This document shows positions 15,035 to 23,187 of a stretch of DNA of 27,188 nt, in pieces. The notes under the pieces were generated by a model, which saw nothing but the letters and a program-made list of their open reading frames with translations, had not been told where the DNA came from and ran no database searches. The stretch lies in NCBI GenBank assembly GCA_045126815.1, contig JBGVPD010000049.1, positions 1-27,188 on the forward strand, written 5' to 3'. Both the position numbers and the translations under genes were made by a program. This DNA is from RGIG1995 sp045126815 (lineage in GTDB: Bacteria > Bacillota > Clostridia > Oscillospirales > CAG-272). Each line of letters starts with the position of its first letter. The first letter of the stretch is position 1.

Positions 15035-16441
15035 ATGTTGAATTATAATGTAAAAATCGGACTTTGTCCGATGAGAAGAAACACATTCAACAGACCCGCA
15101 AAAACATTTTTGACATGGGTTTCTGCTGAAGAAAGAGGAAAGAAAAACGTAGAGTACATTGAAAAGAACTTTACAAGCGATAAACTCACCTTTGTTGACA
15201 CAAAAGGACTTGGCTCTAACGATCTTATCTTTGACGACGATTCGGTTAAGGCGGCTGCAAAACGTTTTAAAGAAGCAGAAGTTGACGCTATCCTTATGAT
15301 AAACGCGAACTTTGGTAACGAAGAGGCAGTTGCAGACCTTGCAAGAGAAGTAGGAAAGCCGATTTTTATTTGGGCTCCCCTCGATGATGAATACTATGTA
15401 GACGGTATGAGACCTACCGATTCACAGTGCGGACTTTTTGGTGTTTCACGTCAGTTACAGAGATATCACATTCCTTTTGCACACATTCCTTGCTGCAGAG
15501 TTGAAGAAGATATATTTGAAGAGAACTTTATGAAGCTCGTAAGAGTTGCATGTATGCTCAAGAACTTCAACAATCTCAGAATTGGTCAGGTTGGAATTCG
15601 TCCTGCTCCTTTCTATTCGGTAATTTGGAATGAAGGCGAACTTATGGGTAAATTCGGACTTCGCATAATTCCTATAAACCTTGCAATATTGCAAGACCGT
15701 TTTAACGCCGCTATGGCAAACAAAAAAGAAGAGATCGAAAAATACGTTCAGTATTTTAAAGATAACTACCAGATGGACGATTTGACACCCCAGTATCTTG
15801 AAAGAATGGCTTGTCTCGTTGTTACATATATAGGTATATTTGAAGAATTCAAGCTTGACGTTATTTCGGCAGAGTGCTGGACTGCAACTCCTCAGTTGTT
15901 TGACGGACTTGCACCTTGCGCAGTTTACGGTGTGCTCAACGATCTTGGTTACACGATTAGCTGTGAAAGTGATATGCACTGCGCTATGACGATGGTTATG
16001 CTTCGTTCGGCATCTTTGGGCGAAGGCAAACCCTTTCTTGGTGAATTTACCGTTCGCCATCCCGAAAACAAAAATGCAGAACTTCTTTGGCACTGCGGTC
16101 CGTTCCCGCTTTCAGTTAAGGCTCCCGACAGCACAGCTCGTCTCGTAAACCAGAGAGAGTGGTTCAGAGCAAAAGACGGTCAGTACACGGTTGCAAGACT
16201 TGATCAGGAAGACGGTAACTATATGATCCTTGCAGGTGCTGTTAATACAACAGAAGGACCTCAGACTCACGGTACATACCTCTGGGGTGAATTTGATAAC
16301 CTTCAGGCTTGGGAAGACAGACTTCTTGAAGGTCCTTACATTCATCACTTTGTTGAAATCGAGGGTGACTATACGGCAGAAATAGAAACGTTCTGCAAAT
16401 TTGTTCCCGCACTTTCGGTTGATAAAAATATTAAGAAATAA
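15035..16441 (+). CDS. L-fucose/L-arabinose isomerase-family protein
   Basis: This is a cytoplasmic, probably Mn-dependent aldose-ketose isomerase of 469 residues, from the FucI/AraA superfamily but not clearly either enzyme. Likely metal and catalytic residues are E280 in SAECWTA and E311/D313 in CESDMHC, with a C-terminal histidine pair in PYIHHFVEI. The N-terminal part (KIGLCPMRR, VDAILMINANFGNEEAVADL) resembles the substrate-binding domain of this superfamily. An upstream in-frame GTG at 15014 exists, but AAGGAG at 15021-15026 is eight bases from the ATG at 15035. It is the first gene after the RpiR-controlled promoter. It would convert the released aldose, or a related sugar, to a ketose for one of the operon's kinases. 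The substrate is unknown. Confidence 0.85.
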   Translation: MLNYNVKIGLCPMRRNTFNRPAKTFLTWVSAEERGKKNVEYIEKNFTSDKLTFVDTKGLGSNDLIFDDDSVKAAAKRFKEAEVDAILMINANFGNEEAVADLAREVGKPIFIWAPLDDEYYVDGMRPTDSQCGLFGVSRQLQRYHIPFAHIPCCRVEEDIFEENFMKLVRVACMLKNFNNLRIGQVGIRPAPFYSVIWNEGELMGKFGLRIIPINLAILQDRFNAAMANKKEEIEKYVQYFKDNYQMDDLTPQYLERMACLVVTYIGIFEEFKLDVISAECWTATPQLFDGLAPCAVYGVLNDLGYTISCESDMHCAMTMVMLRSASLGEGKPFLGEFTVRHPENKNAELLWHCGPFPLSVKAPDSTARLVNQREWFRAKDGQYTVARLDQEDGNYMILAGAVNTTEGPQTHGTYLWGEFDNLQAWEDRLLEGPYIHHFVEIEGDYTAEIETFCKFVPALSVDKNIKK

Positions 16442-16476
16442 ATAAAAAAACATATATAATTTAGGAGGAAATAATC

Positions 16477-17907
16477 ATGCAGAGAAATAAGTTTTTAGAT
16501 GCAATGATTCTTACTGAACTCGAAGACGCGGTAGGACGTGAAAACTGTTCTATCAGAGAAATTGACAAATTGACACACAGCGTAGACTACTACTGGTTGT
16601 CCAGAATGTGGGCAGACAGAGGCGAAAGAATGCCTGAAGCTGACTTTATCGTAGCTCCTAAGGATGCAACAGAAACATCTAAGGTTATGAAAATCGCAAA
16701 CTACTACAAACTTCCCGTAACACCTTGGGGTGCCGGCGGCGGTACACAGGGCGGTGCTATTCCTGTATGCGGCGGTATTTTGCTCGATACAAAGAGAATG
16801 AACCAGATCTATGAAGTTAACACAGAAGCTATGTACATAGAATGTGGAACAGGTGCAATCTACAAGCACATTGAATGGGCTGCAAACGAAGTTGGTAAGG
16901 CAACAATGCACTATCCTTCTTCTCTTACTTGTTCAACAGTGGGCGGATTCTTGGCTCACAGAGGTATCGGTGTTTGCTCTACAAAGTACGGTAAGATAGA
17001 CGACATGGTACTCCAGATGGAAGTTGTTCTTCCTAACGGTGATATCATCAACACAGCATCTGCTCCCAAACATGCAGCAGGTCCTGACCTTAACCAGATC
17101 TTCATCGGTTCTGAAGGTACACTCGGTGTTATTACAAAGGCACAGATCCGTATTTACGACCAGCCTGAAGAAAGACGTTTCCGCGGTTTCTTGTTCCAGG
17201 ATATGTCGGGTGCATTCAAGGCGTCAAGAGAACTTCTTCAGAAGTTTAAACCCTCAGTTATGCGTCTTTACGACGAGGCTGAAACAGCTTCTCTTATCAA
17301 GAAGATCGTTGGTGTTGAACGCAAAGGTGCGTTTATGAACATCGCATACGAAGGCGTTAAGGAAATGGTTGAAGTAGAAGAAAAGATCCTTCTCGAAACA
17401 TTTGCAAAATACGGCGCTGAAGACTTAGGCTCAGAATACGGTGAAAAATGGTGGGAAGAAAAGATTACGTTCTTCTATCCCGGTCACATGATGGATATTC
17501 CTCAGATGTTCGGTACAATGGATACGATCGCTCCTTACGGTAAGATCGAAGAAATCTACTGGGCGATGAAGGAAGCTATTGAAACTAACTTCCCTCAGGC
17601 TAAATTTATTGCACACTTCTCACACTGGTATGAATGGGGCTCAATGATTTACGACAGATTTATCATTGACGGTAAAGACGTTCCCGAAGATCCGGTAGAA
17701 GCACTCAGACTTCACCAGGCAGTTTGGACATGCGGTGTAAGAACGGCACTCGCACACGGCGGTGTTGTAAACGACCACCACGGTGTTGGTATCAAGCTCG
17801 GCAGACTTATGAAGGAACAGTACGGTCCTGCTATGCAGGTATTTGAAGGTCTCAAGAAGACTCTTGACCCCAACGGAATTATGAACCCCTTCAAGTTGGG
17901 CTTATAA
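16477..17907 (+). CDS. FAD-linked dehydrogenase (GlcD/AGPS-like, VAO fold)
   Basis: This is a flavoprotein of 476 residues in the vanillyl-alcohol oxidase/PCMH superfamily. The FAD-binding loop is PWGAGGGT at residues 83-90, followed by STVGGFLAHRG and IGSEGTLGVIT, which contact the cofactor. The C-terminal half has HFSHWYEWG and a VNDHHGVG motif with H434-H435, comparable with alkyl-DHAP synthase and D-lactate/glycolate dehydrogenases. The length matches LctD of bifurcating lactate dehydrogenases. There is no signal peptide or membrane helix. The next gene encodes a two-cluster Fe-S protein, and a fused ETF lies five genes further on. I infer that it oxidises a 2-hydroxy acid or sugar acid and passes electrons to those proteins. 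The substrate is not deducible. A strong AGGAGG site precedes the ATG, and codon use looks like that of a highly expressed gene. Confidence 0.85.
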   Translation: MQRNKFLDAMILTELEDAVGRENCSIREIDKLTHSVDYYWLSRMWADRGERMPEADFIVAPKDATETSKVMKIANYYKLPVTPWGAGGGTQGGAIPVCGGILLDTKRMNQIYEVNTEAMYIECGTGAIYKHIEWAANEVGKATMHYPSSLTCSTVGGFLAHRGIGVCSTKYGKIDDMVLQMEVVLPNGDIINTASAPKHAAGPDLNQIFIGSEGTLGVITKAQIRIYDQPEERRFRGFLFQDMSGAFKASRELLQKFKPSVMRLYDEAETASLIKKIVGVERKGAFMNIAYEGVKEMVEVEEKILLETFAKYGAEDLGSEYGEKWWEEKITFFYPGHMMDIPQMFGTMDTIAPYGKIEEIYWAMKEAIETNFPQAKFIAHFSHWYEWGSMIYDRFIIDGKDVPEDPVEALRLHQAVWTCGVRTALAHGGVVNDHHGVGIKLGRLMKEQYGPAMQVFEGLKKTLDPNGIMNPFKLGL

Positions 17908-17939
17908 TTTGACTTGATATACAGAAGGAGGAAATAACA

Positions 17940-19025
17940 ATGATTTTATCTGAAAAAAGTAAACAGCATATAGATTCTTGCCGTTTCTGCTGGATGTGCC
18001 ATCACATCTGCCCTATCGGCAACGCAACAGGTCTTGAAAGAAACACAGCAAGAGCGAGAGCTCTCGGTCTTTCTGTTGTAAACAGAGGGGCAATCGGTCT
18101 TTCCGAAGTTATCGATAACGTTTACGAATGCGCCGGATGCGGTGGTTGTGTAAGCGTATGCGTAACAGGTTGGGATCCCGTTATGTTCACAAAGGAAGTA
18201 AGACTTCAGGCTGCTCTTGAAGGAGCTCTTCCCGAATACATTCAGAAACTCGTTATGAACTGCCTCGAAACAGGTAACGCTTACGGCGAAAAGGCTGTTT
18301 CCGCAGAACTCGAAGCAAAGATCAAAGAACACAGCGCTAAGACAGAAACACTTCTCGTTCTTGGTGCAGATGCAAGATACAAGGCTCCCGAACAGGCTAT
18401 CAAGGCTATTAAAGTTCTTGAAAAGGCTAACGTTAAGTTCACAGTTGAACTTGATGAAAAAGCAACGGGTGCACAGCTCGACTTCCTTATCGGCGCTGCA
18501 AACGAAACAAAGGCTCAGATGGCTGAAATGGCAAAGGTTATGAACGGTTATGCAACAGTTGTTGTATACGATCCTTTCGATGCTAAGGCTATCAAACGTG
18601 TATACGGAGAAAACGGTGTTGAAGTTACTGCAAAGGTATCTACGTTTACAGCATACCTTGATACACTTCTTGCAAACGGCGCTCTCAAGGCTGAAAACAA
18701 GGGTAAAACTGTTGTATATCAGGATCCCTTCCAGCTTTCAAGAGACCTTGAAGAAACAGAAGAAGCTCGCCGTGTAATTATGTCATACGCTGACCTTACA
18801 GAAATGCTCCTTAACCGTAAGGAAACTGTATGGGCAGGTAACATCCTTATGGGCGAATACATCCCTAAGGTTATGAAGCAGGTTGCAGAACGCAGACTCT
18901 TCAACGTAACATCTATCGGACAGAACACTATCGTTACAGCATGTGTATCCGAATATGTTTCACTTAAAGCAATAGAACAGAACGAAGTTGAGGTTCTTTC
19001 TATCGAAGATCTTATCCTTGCATAA
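17940..19025 (+). CDS. Two-[4Fe-4S] ferredoxin-type protein, GlcF/GlpC-like
   Basis: The 361-residue protein begins with a ferredoxin-like domain having C14, C17, C20, C24 (followed by Pro) and C64, C67, C70, C74, enough for two [4Fe-4S] clusters. This is how the Fe-S subunits of glycolate, glycerol-3-phosphate and lactate oxidising systems (GlcF, GlpC, LutA) begin. Those usually continue with two cysteine-rich CCG domains. Here the rest (about residues 90-361) lacks any CCG motif, with only isolated cysteines, including one in TACVSEY. It probably relays electrons from the preceding flavoprotein, while the heterodisulfide-type cofactor site is lost. AGAAGGAGG lies before the ATG. The spacing of 32 bases from the dehydrogenase and the shared codon bias suggest the two form one complex. 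Confidence 0.82.
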   Translation: MILSEKSKQHIDSCRFCWMCHHICPIGNATGLERNTARARALGLSVVNRGAIGLSEVIDNVYECAGCGGCVSVCVTGWDPVMFTKEVRLQAALEGALPEYIQKLVMNCLETGNAYGEKAVSAELEAKIKEHSAKTETLLVLGADARYKAPEQAIKAIKVLEKANVKFTVELDEKATGAQLDFLIGAANETKAQMAEMAKVMNGYATVVVYDPFDAKAIKRVYGENGVEVTAKVSTFTAYLDTLLANGALKAENKGKTVVYQDPFQLSRDLEETEEARRVIMSYADLTEMLLNRKETVWAGNILMGEYIPKVMKQVAERRLFNVTSIGQNTIVTACVSEYVSLKAIEQNEVEVLSIEDLILA

Positions 19026-19039
19026 GAGGAGGCAGAACA

Positions 19040-19882
19040 ATGCTGGTTAATCTCAAACAAATACTTGACATGGCAGAAAAGGGTAACTATTGTATCCCTG
19101 CATTCAACGTATATAATATGGAAACAGTTATAGGCGTACTTCATGCTGCAGAAGAAACCAGATCTCCCGTTATTATGCAGGTTTATCCCCGTCTTATGAA
19201 GGAAGAGACAGGATATTTCTTGGCTCCTTCCATTCTTGCGGCGGCAAAGAGAGCAACGGTACCCGTATGCTTCCACCTTGACCACGGTCCAAGCGAACTT
19301 GAAACGACACGTTCGATCCGTTACGGTGCAACAGGTATTATGCTTGACGGCTCAACACTTCCTTTTGAAGAGAATATTGCTCTTACAAAGAGAGTTGTTG
19401 AAACTTGTGCGCATCTTGACATTCAGGTTGAGGGTGAGCTCGGTCACGTTGGTACTACTAACGATAAAGATATGGACGAATTTACAACTGCAGAAGATGC
19501 AAAGAAATTTGTTGAAGAGACAGGTGTAGCTTGTCTTGCAGTTGCAGTTGGTACAGCTCACGGCAGATACAAGAAGCCTCCTAAACTTGATATCGAAAGA
19601 ATTAAGGCTATCAGAGAAGCTACAAACAATACTGCATTAGTACTTCACGGTGGTTCGGGAGTACCTGATGAAGAAATCAAGAAGGCTGTTAAGGTTGGTA
19701 TCCGTAAGATGAACTTTGCGACAGACGTATGCTATACGTTCCTTGATTGCTGTCTTGAAGAACTTCAGAAGCCTGACCGTCAGATAGCTATTGACAACTT
19801 TATGAAGAAGCCTATTGAAGCTGTTAAAGAATTCTGCATAACAAGAATTAAGCTTGTAGGTGCAGACGGAAAGGCTGAATAA
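19040..19882 (+). CDS. Class II (zinc) ketose-bisphosphate aldolase family protein
   Basis: This is a cytoplasmic, metal-dependent aldolase of 280 residues in the FbaA/GatY/KbaY/IolJ family. It cleaves a phosphorylated ketose to dihydroxyacetone phosphate and an aldehyde. Catalytic D81 and zinc ligand H82 are in HLDHG. Further ligands are H174 in GTAHGRYK and H203 in LHGGSGV. Other family segments are EGELGHVG and RKMNFATDV. The 280-residue size fits the short tagatose-bisphosphate/IolJ type better than long fructose-bisphosphate aldolases. It is one base from the PfkB kinase gene, which could make its substrate. The aldehyde product depends on the unknown sugar: glyceraldehyde-3-phosphate if a hexose bisphosphate, malonate semialdehyde if the IolJ reaction. 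AGAGGAGG precedes the ATG. Confidence 0.92.
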   Translation: MLVNLKQILDMAEKGNYCIPAFNVYNMETVIGVLHAAEETRSPVIMQVYPRLMKEETGYFLAPSILAAAKRATVPVCFHLDHGPSELETTRSIRYGATGIMLDGSTLPFEENIALTKRVVETCAHLDIQVEGELGHVGTTNDKDMDEFTTAEDAKKFVEETGVACLAVAVGTAHGRYKKPPKLDIERIKAIREATNNTALVLHGGSGVPDEEIKKAVKVGIRKMNFATDVCYTFLDCCLEELQKPDRQIAIDNFMKKPIEAVKEFCITRIKLVGADGKAE

Positions 19883-19883
19883 T

Positions 19884-20795
19884 ATGGCTAAAATAGTAGG
19901 TATCGGGGCATGTGTAATGGACACTCTTGTGAGTGTCCCCCACTACCCGAAAGAAGATACAAAGCTTCGCGCTGACGATACAAGACTTGCCGGCGGCGGA
20001 CCTGTTGCAACGGGGCTCGTAGCTGCATCAAAGCTTGGTCAGGAGTGCGCTTACATTGGCGTTTTGTCCGATGATAACGGCGGAAGCTTTCTCAAAGGCG
20101 ACTTTGAGAAATACGGTGTTTCAAATGAATACGTAACAACAGAAAAGGGTTACCGTTCATTTACGTCGGTTATTTGGTTAAGCAAAGAGACGACAAGCCG
20201 TACCTGCGTATTTGACAGAGGTAATCTTCCCGCATTAAAACTCAATGAAAAACAGAAAGAAGCAATAAAGTGCGCAAAGCTTTTAATGGTTGACGGTAAC
20301 GAGCTTTCTGCAGCCGTTGAGGGTGCAAAAATTGCCCGTGAAAACGGTGTTAAGGTGCTTTATGATGCCGGCGGTCTTTATCCCGGATACGAAACGCTTT
20401 TACCTCACGTTGATATTCTTATTCCTTCACAGGAATATTCATTGGGCGCTACGGGCTGCGAAACTGTTGAAGAAGCGGCAAAAGTGTTGTATGATAAATA
20501 CAACCCCGAAATCGTTGTAATCACTTGCGGAAAAGACGGCGGCGTTTTATATGACGGTAAGAAACTTATCTCATATCCCGCATTTCTCGTAAAAGCAGTT
20601 GACTCCAACGGTGCCGGAGACGTGTTCCACGGTGCATTTGCTTTTGCGGTAACACAGGGATACGATTATGAAAAATGTTGTATCTTCTCAAGTGCTGTAT
20701 CCGCATTGAAATGTACGGGAATAGGAGCGAGAGAAAGCGTTCCTAATTTTGAAAATGTAAAGAACTTTTTGAAGGAGAATGGCTATGAACTTTAA
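19884..20795 (+). CDS. PfkB-family carbohydrate kinase
   Basis: This is an ATP-dependent sugar kinase of the ribokinase/PfkB family, 303 residues. The N-terminal signature appears as RLAGGGPVATGLVAASKLG, and the C-terminal signature DSNGAGDVFHGAFAFAV carries catalytic D246. Family members phosphorylate ribose, fructose-1-phosphate, tagatose-6-phosphate, 2-keto-3-deoxygluconate or, as IolC, 5-dehydro-2-deoxygluconate. The neighbours (class II aldolase upstream, IolB-like isomerase overlapping downstream) favour an aldolase-feeding kinase of the IolC or phosphofructokinase kind. The frame extends upstream to 19860, but the ATG at 19884 follows the aldolase stop directly and gives the standard MAKIVGIGACVMD start. 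No strong ribosome site is visible, so translation is probably coupled to the aldolase gene. Confidence 0.9.
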   Translation: MAKIVGIGACVMDTLVSVPHYPKEDTKLRADDTRLAGGGPVATGLVAASKLGQECAYIGVLSDDNGGSFLKGDFEKYGVSNEYVTTEKGYRSFTSVIWLSKETTSRTCVFDRGNLPALKLNEKQKEAIKCAKLLMVDGNELSAAVEGAKIARENGVKVLYDAGGLYPGYETLLPHVDILIPSQEYSLGATGCETVEEAAKVLYDKYNPEIVVITCGKDGGVLYDGKKLISYPAFLVKAVDSNGAGDVFHGAFAFAVTQGYDYEKCCIFSSAVSALKCTGIGARESVPNFENVKNFLKENGYEL

Positions 20796-21579
20796 GAAAA
20801 CATATAAACCTGCAAAAGGTTATACACAGCTTTGCAAAATAGGCGAATGTTCACTTAAGAAGCTTGAGTTCGGTATAATTGAACTTGATGCAGGTGAAAA
20901 ACTTACATTCAATACATACGACAAAGAAACAGCGTTTATTATGCTTGAAGGACACGTTAACGTTGAAGTTAACGGCGAAAAGTGGGAAAACATCGGTAAC
21001 AGAAACACCGTTTTTGAAAACCGTAAAGCTGAAAGCTTTTATATGCCCATAGAAACGGAATGTGTAATTGAAGCTATTGACCACATTAAAATAGCTGTTT
21101 GCGCAACTCCCGTTAAGGAAAAGACAGCGCCTCAGGTACTTCGCGAAGATCACGTTGTATTGAAGCTCTTGGGAGAAGTACCTTTCCAGAGAGAAACAAG
21201 CTTTATAATTGACGGAAACTCAAACGCTAAGGTTCTCACAATTGGTGAAGCTTATACAACCGAAGGTAACTGGGCAGGATTCCCCCCTCACAAGCACGAC
21301 GAAGACAATATGCCTACAGAGTGTATTGCAGAAGAAATCTACTACTTCCTCTTTGAACCTAAGCAGGGATTTGGTGTACAGTGTCTTTACACTTCCGACG
21401 GTGAAATAGACGAAGCTTACAGAGTTAAGAACGACGAATTGGTAGAATTCCCCTACGGTTTCCATACAACCGTATCAACTCCCGGATATAAGACATATTT
21501 TCTCTGGCTTATGGCAGGAGATTATCAGGGCTTTAACAGAAGTAACGACCCTGAACACGATTGGATTGCTCACAGATAA
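20785..21579 (+). CDS. iolB: IolB-like isomerase (5-deoxy-glucuronate isomerase family)
   Basis: The protein has 264 residues and the bicupin layout of the IolB/KduI family. These enzymes isomerise sugar acids; IolB converts 5-deoxy-D-glucuronate to 5-dehydro-2-deoxy-D-gluconate in inositol breakdown. The C-terminal cupin shows the expected metal ligands: H169 and H171 in PPHKHDED, E183/E184 in EEIYYF, and H227 in YGFHTT. The length matches IolB. The first ATG of the frame (20779) is too close to AAGGAG at 20772-20777; the ATG at 20785, seven bases away, is preferred. The start overlaps the PfkB kinase by 11 bases, implying coupling. The exact substrate is uncertain, because no other upper inositol-pathway gene is present in this window. 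Confidence 0.85.
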   Translation: MNFKKTYKPAKGYTQLCKIGECSLKKLEFGIIELDAGEKLTFNTYDKETAFIMLEGHVNVEVNGEKWENIGNRNTVFENRKAESFYMPIETECVIEAIDHIKIAVCATPVKEKTAPQVLREDHVVLKLLGEVPFQRETSFIIDGNSNAKVLTIGEAYTTEGNWAGFPPHKHDEDNMPTECIAEEIYYFLFEPKQGFGVQCLYTSDGEIDEAYRVKNDELVEFPYGFHTTVSTPGYKTYFLWLMAGDYQGFNRSNDPEHDWIAHR

Positions 21580-21612
21580 TCCTAAAAAACAGTATAGTTT
21601 TATGTTACAAAA

Positions 21613-21639
21613 GGAGGTGTGCTTTTTTGGCATACCTCC
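21613..21639 (+). promoter_or_regulatory. Intercistronic hairpin containing a Shine-Dalgarno sequence
   Basis: GGAGGTGTGC (21613-21622) pairs with GCATACCTCC (21630-21639) over ten base pairs with one G-U, leaving a seven-base loop. The left arm belongs to AAGGAGGTG, a near-perfect ribosome-binding sequence, so folding would hide it. No T run follows, so it is not a standard terminator. It lies in the only long gap (131 bases) inside the operon and may set the expression of the downstream kinase or protect mRNA ends. Confidence 0.6.
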
Positions 21640-21710
21640 ATTGTGGCAAAAAAAGACAAAATAAAAAAATTATAAAATACTCCGTTTTTAGAATTACAGG
21701 AGAAAAAAGA

Positions 21711-23180
21711 ATGAAATATTTACTTGGAATTGATTTCGGCGGCGGTTCAACAAAAGCAACTTTGATTAATACGACAGGTGATATAGTAGCCGAAAACAGT
21801 GTTGAATATCCTACGTACCACCCGACACCCGCAGCGTGCGAGCAAAAGGCAGAGGATTGGCTTTGGGCTCTTAGCGAGAACGTTAAAGGTTTGAAAGAAA
21901 AGAGTGGTATTGACTTAAACGATATACTTTGTATTGCCATTGACTCAGCAACGCATACTTCTCTTATTTGTGACAAAGATTTTAAACCCATTCGTCCCGC
22001 TATGCACTGGACGGATACAAGAAGCCGCGAACAAGCAGACAGAGTTTTTGCTGAAATGGCTGAGGATATATTCAAAAAGACGTATCATAAGCCTGATACA
22101 ATTTGGACTTTACCCCAGCTTATGTGGTTAAATGAAAACGAAAAAGACAACTTCAATAAGACAAAATACATTTTCTTTGAGAAGGATTATATAAGATACG
22201 CTTTAACGGGCGTTTATTGTACCGACTATATAGAAGCAGAAGGCAGTATGCTTTTTGACTGCAATAAAATGGCTTGGGACGAGGAATTATGCAGTCTTGC
22301 TGGAATAACCGTAGATATGCTCCCCCCCATCGTTGCGCCTACTGACGTTATCGGAAAAGTAACAGATGATGCATCAAAAATATACGGTCTCCCTGCGGGA
22401 ATACCCGTTGTATGCGGAACGACAGACACAGTTATGGAAGTATTTGCTTCGGGAGCTGTAAGCAAGGGTGACGTAACGGTTAAACTTGCAACTGCGGGAA
22501 GAATATGCGTTATAACGGATAAGCCTTATCCCGACAGACATTTGGTAAACTATTCACACATAACAGGCGGACTTTGGTATCCGGGTACGGCAACAAAGTC
22601 GGCGGCGGCATCATACCGTTGGTACAGAGATACTTTCGGCGGAAATTATAAAGAGCTCGATATCGGAGCATCTGAAGTTCCGTTGGGATGCGAGGGACTT
22701 GTATTCCTCCCCCATTTGAACGGTGAACTCACTCCCTACGCAGACCCTATGCTTTGCGGAAGCTTTACGGGGGTTAGAGCAACACATACGAAGGCGCATT
22801 TTACGAGAGCAGTGCTTGAAGGAGTATCGCTTTCGTTGCTTGACAGTAAGATATATTTAGACAATCTCGGCATGGAATACAAAGAAAAAGCAACCCTTAT
22901 CGGCGGTGGTGGCAAGGGAAGACTTTGGGCGCAGATAACGTCTGATGCTCTCGGAATAGAACTTCGCATAACCGAAAGTGCCGATTCATCTCTCGGTTCA
23001 GCTATGCTTGCAGGTATCGCCAGCGGTGTGTTTAAAGATGCTGAAGAAGCGGTAAAGGTTTGCATAAAAGAGGTGGACACAGTTTACCCCAATCCCGAAA
23101 ATACAAAGAAGTATCGTAAGCTTTACGATGAATATAAGAAGATACACGACGCTTTAGCTCCTATATACAGAGAAAGATAA
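21711..23180 (+). CDS. FGGY-family carbohydrate kinase (xylulokinase-like)
   Basis: This is an ATP-dependent kinase of the FGGY family, 489 residues, close in length to xylulokinase. The phosphate-binding DFGGGSTKA segment lies right after the start. HWTDTRSREQ and TLPQLMWL are in the N-terminal domain. VVCGTTDTVMEVFASGAV and LIGGGGKGRLWAQITSD are in the ATPase core and C-terminal domain. The frame continues upstream to 21561, but the family begins at MKYLLGIDFG, and AGGAG at 21698-21702 precedes this ATG. An in-frame TTG at 21627 with a strong ribosome sequence would add 28 residues and is considered less likely. Substrate could be a ketose such as xylulose, fuculose or ribulose; family members also act on other polyols and sugars. 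It would phosphorylate the product of the FucI/AraA-like isomerase. Confidence 0.9.
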   Translation: MKYLLGIDFGGGSTKATLINTTGDIVAENSVEYPTYHPTPAACEQKAEDWLWALSENVKGLKEKSGIDLNDILCIAIDSATHTSLICDKDFKPIRPAMHWTDTRSREQADRVFAEMAEDIFKKTYHKPDTIWTLPQLMWLNENEKDNFNKTKYIFFEKDYIRYALTGVYCTDYIEAEGSMLFDCNKMAWDEELCSLAGITVDMLPPIVAPTDVIGKVTDDASKIYGLPAGIPVVCGTTDTVMEVFASGAVSKGDVTVKLATAGRICVITDKPYPDRHLVNYSHITGGLWYPGTATKSAAASYRWYRDTFGGNYKELDIGASEVPLGCEGLVFLPHLNGELTPYADPMLCGSFTGVRATHTKAHFTRAVLEGVSLSLLDSKIYLDNLGMEYKEKATLIGGGGKGRLWAQITSDALGIELRITESADSSLGSAMLAGIASGVFKDAEEAVKVCIKEVDTVYPNPENTKKYRKLYDEYKKIHDALAPIYRER

Positions 23181-23187
23181 GTGATAT

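Noticed and set aside
15455..16093. Long antisense frame (212 codons) opposite the FucI/AraA-like isomerase
   Set aside because: Its translation is rich in Cys, His and Phe as expected for a shadow of a real gene, and it lacks a start site.
15035..16441. Naming the first operon gene fucI or araA
   Set aside because: The sequence shows superfamily residues only; its 469-residue length and motif spacing do not settle either enzyme.
15035..23180. Reading the operon as a plain L-fucose pathway
   Set aside because: The aldolase is of the FbaA/GatY type, not the FucA type, and an IolB-like protein, a PfkB kinase and a redox module would be left unexplained.
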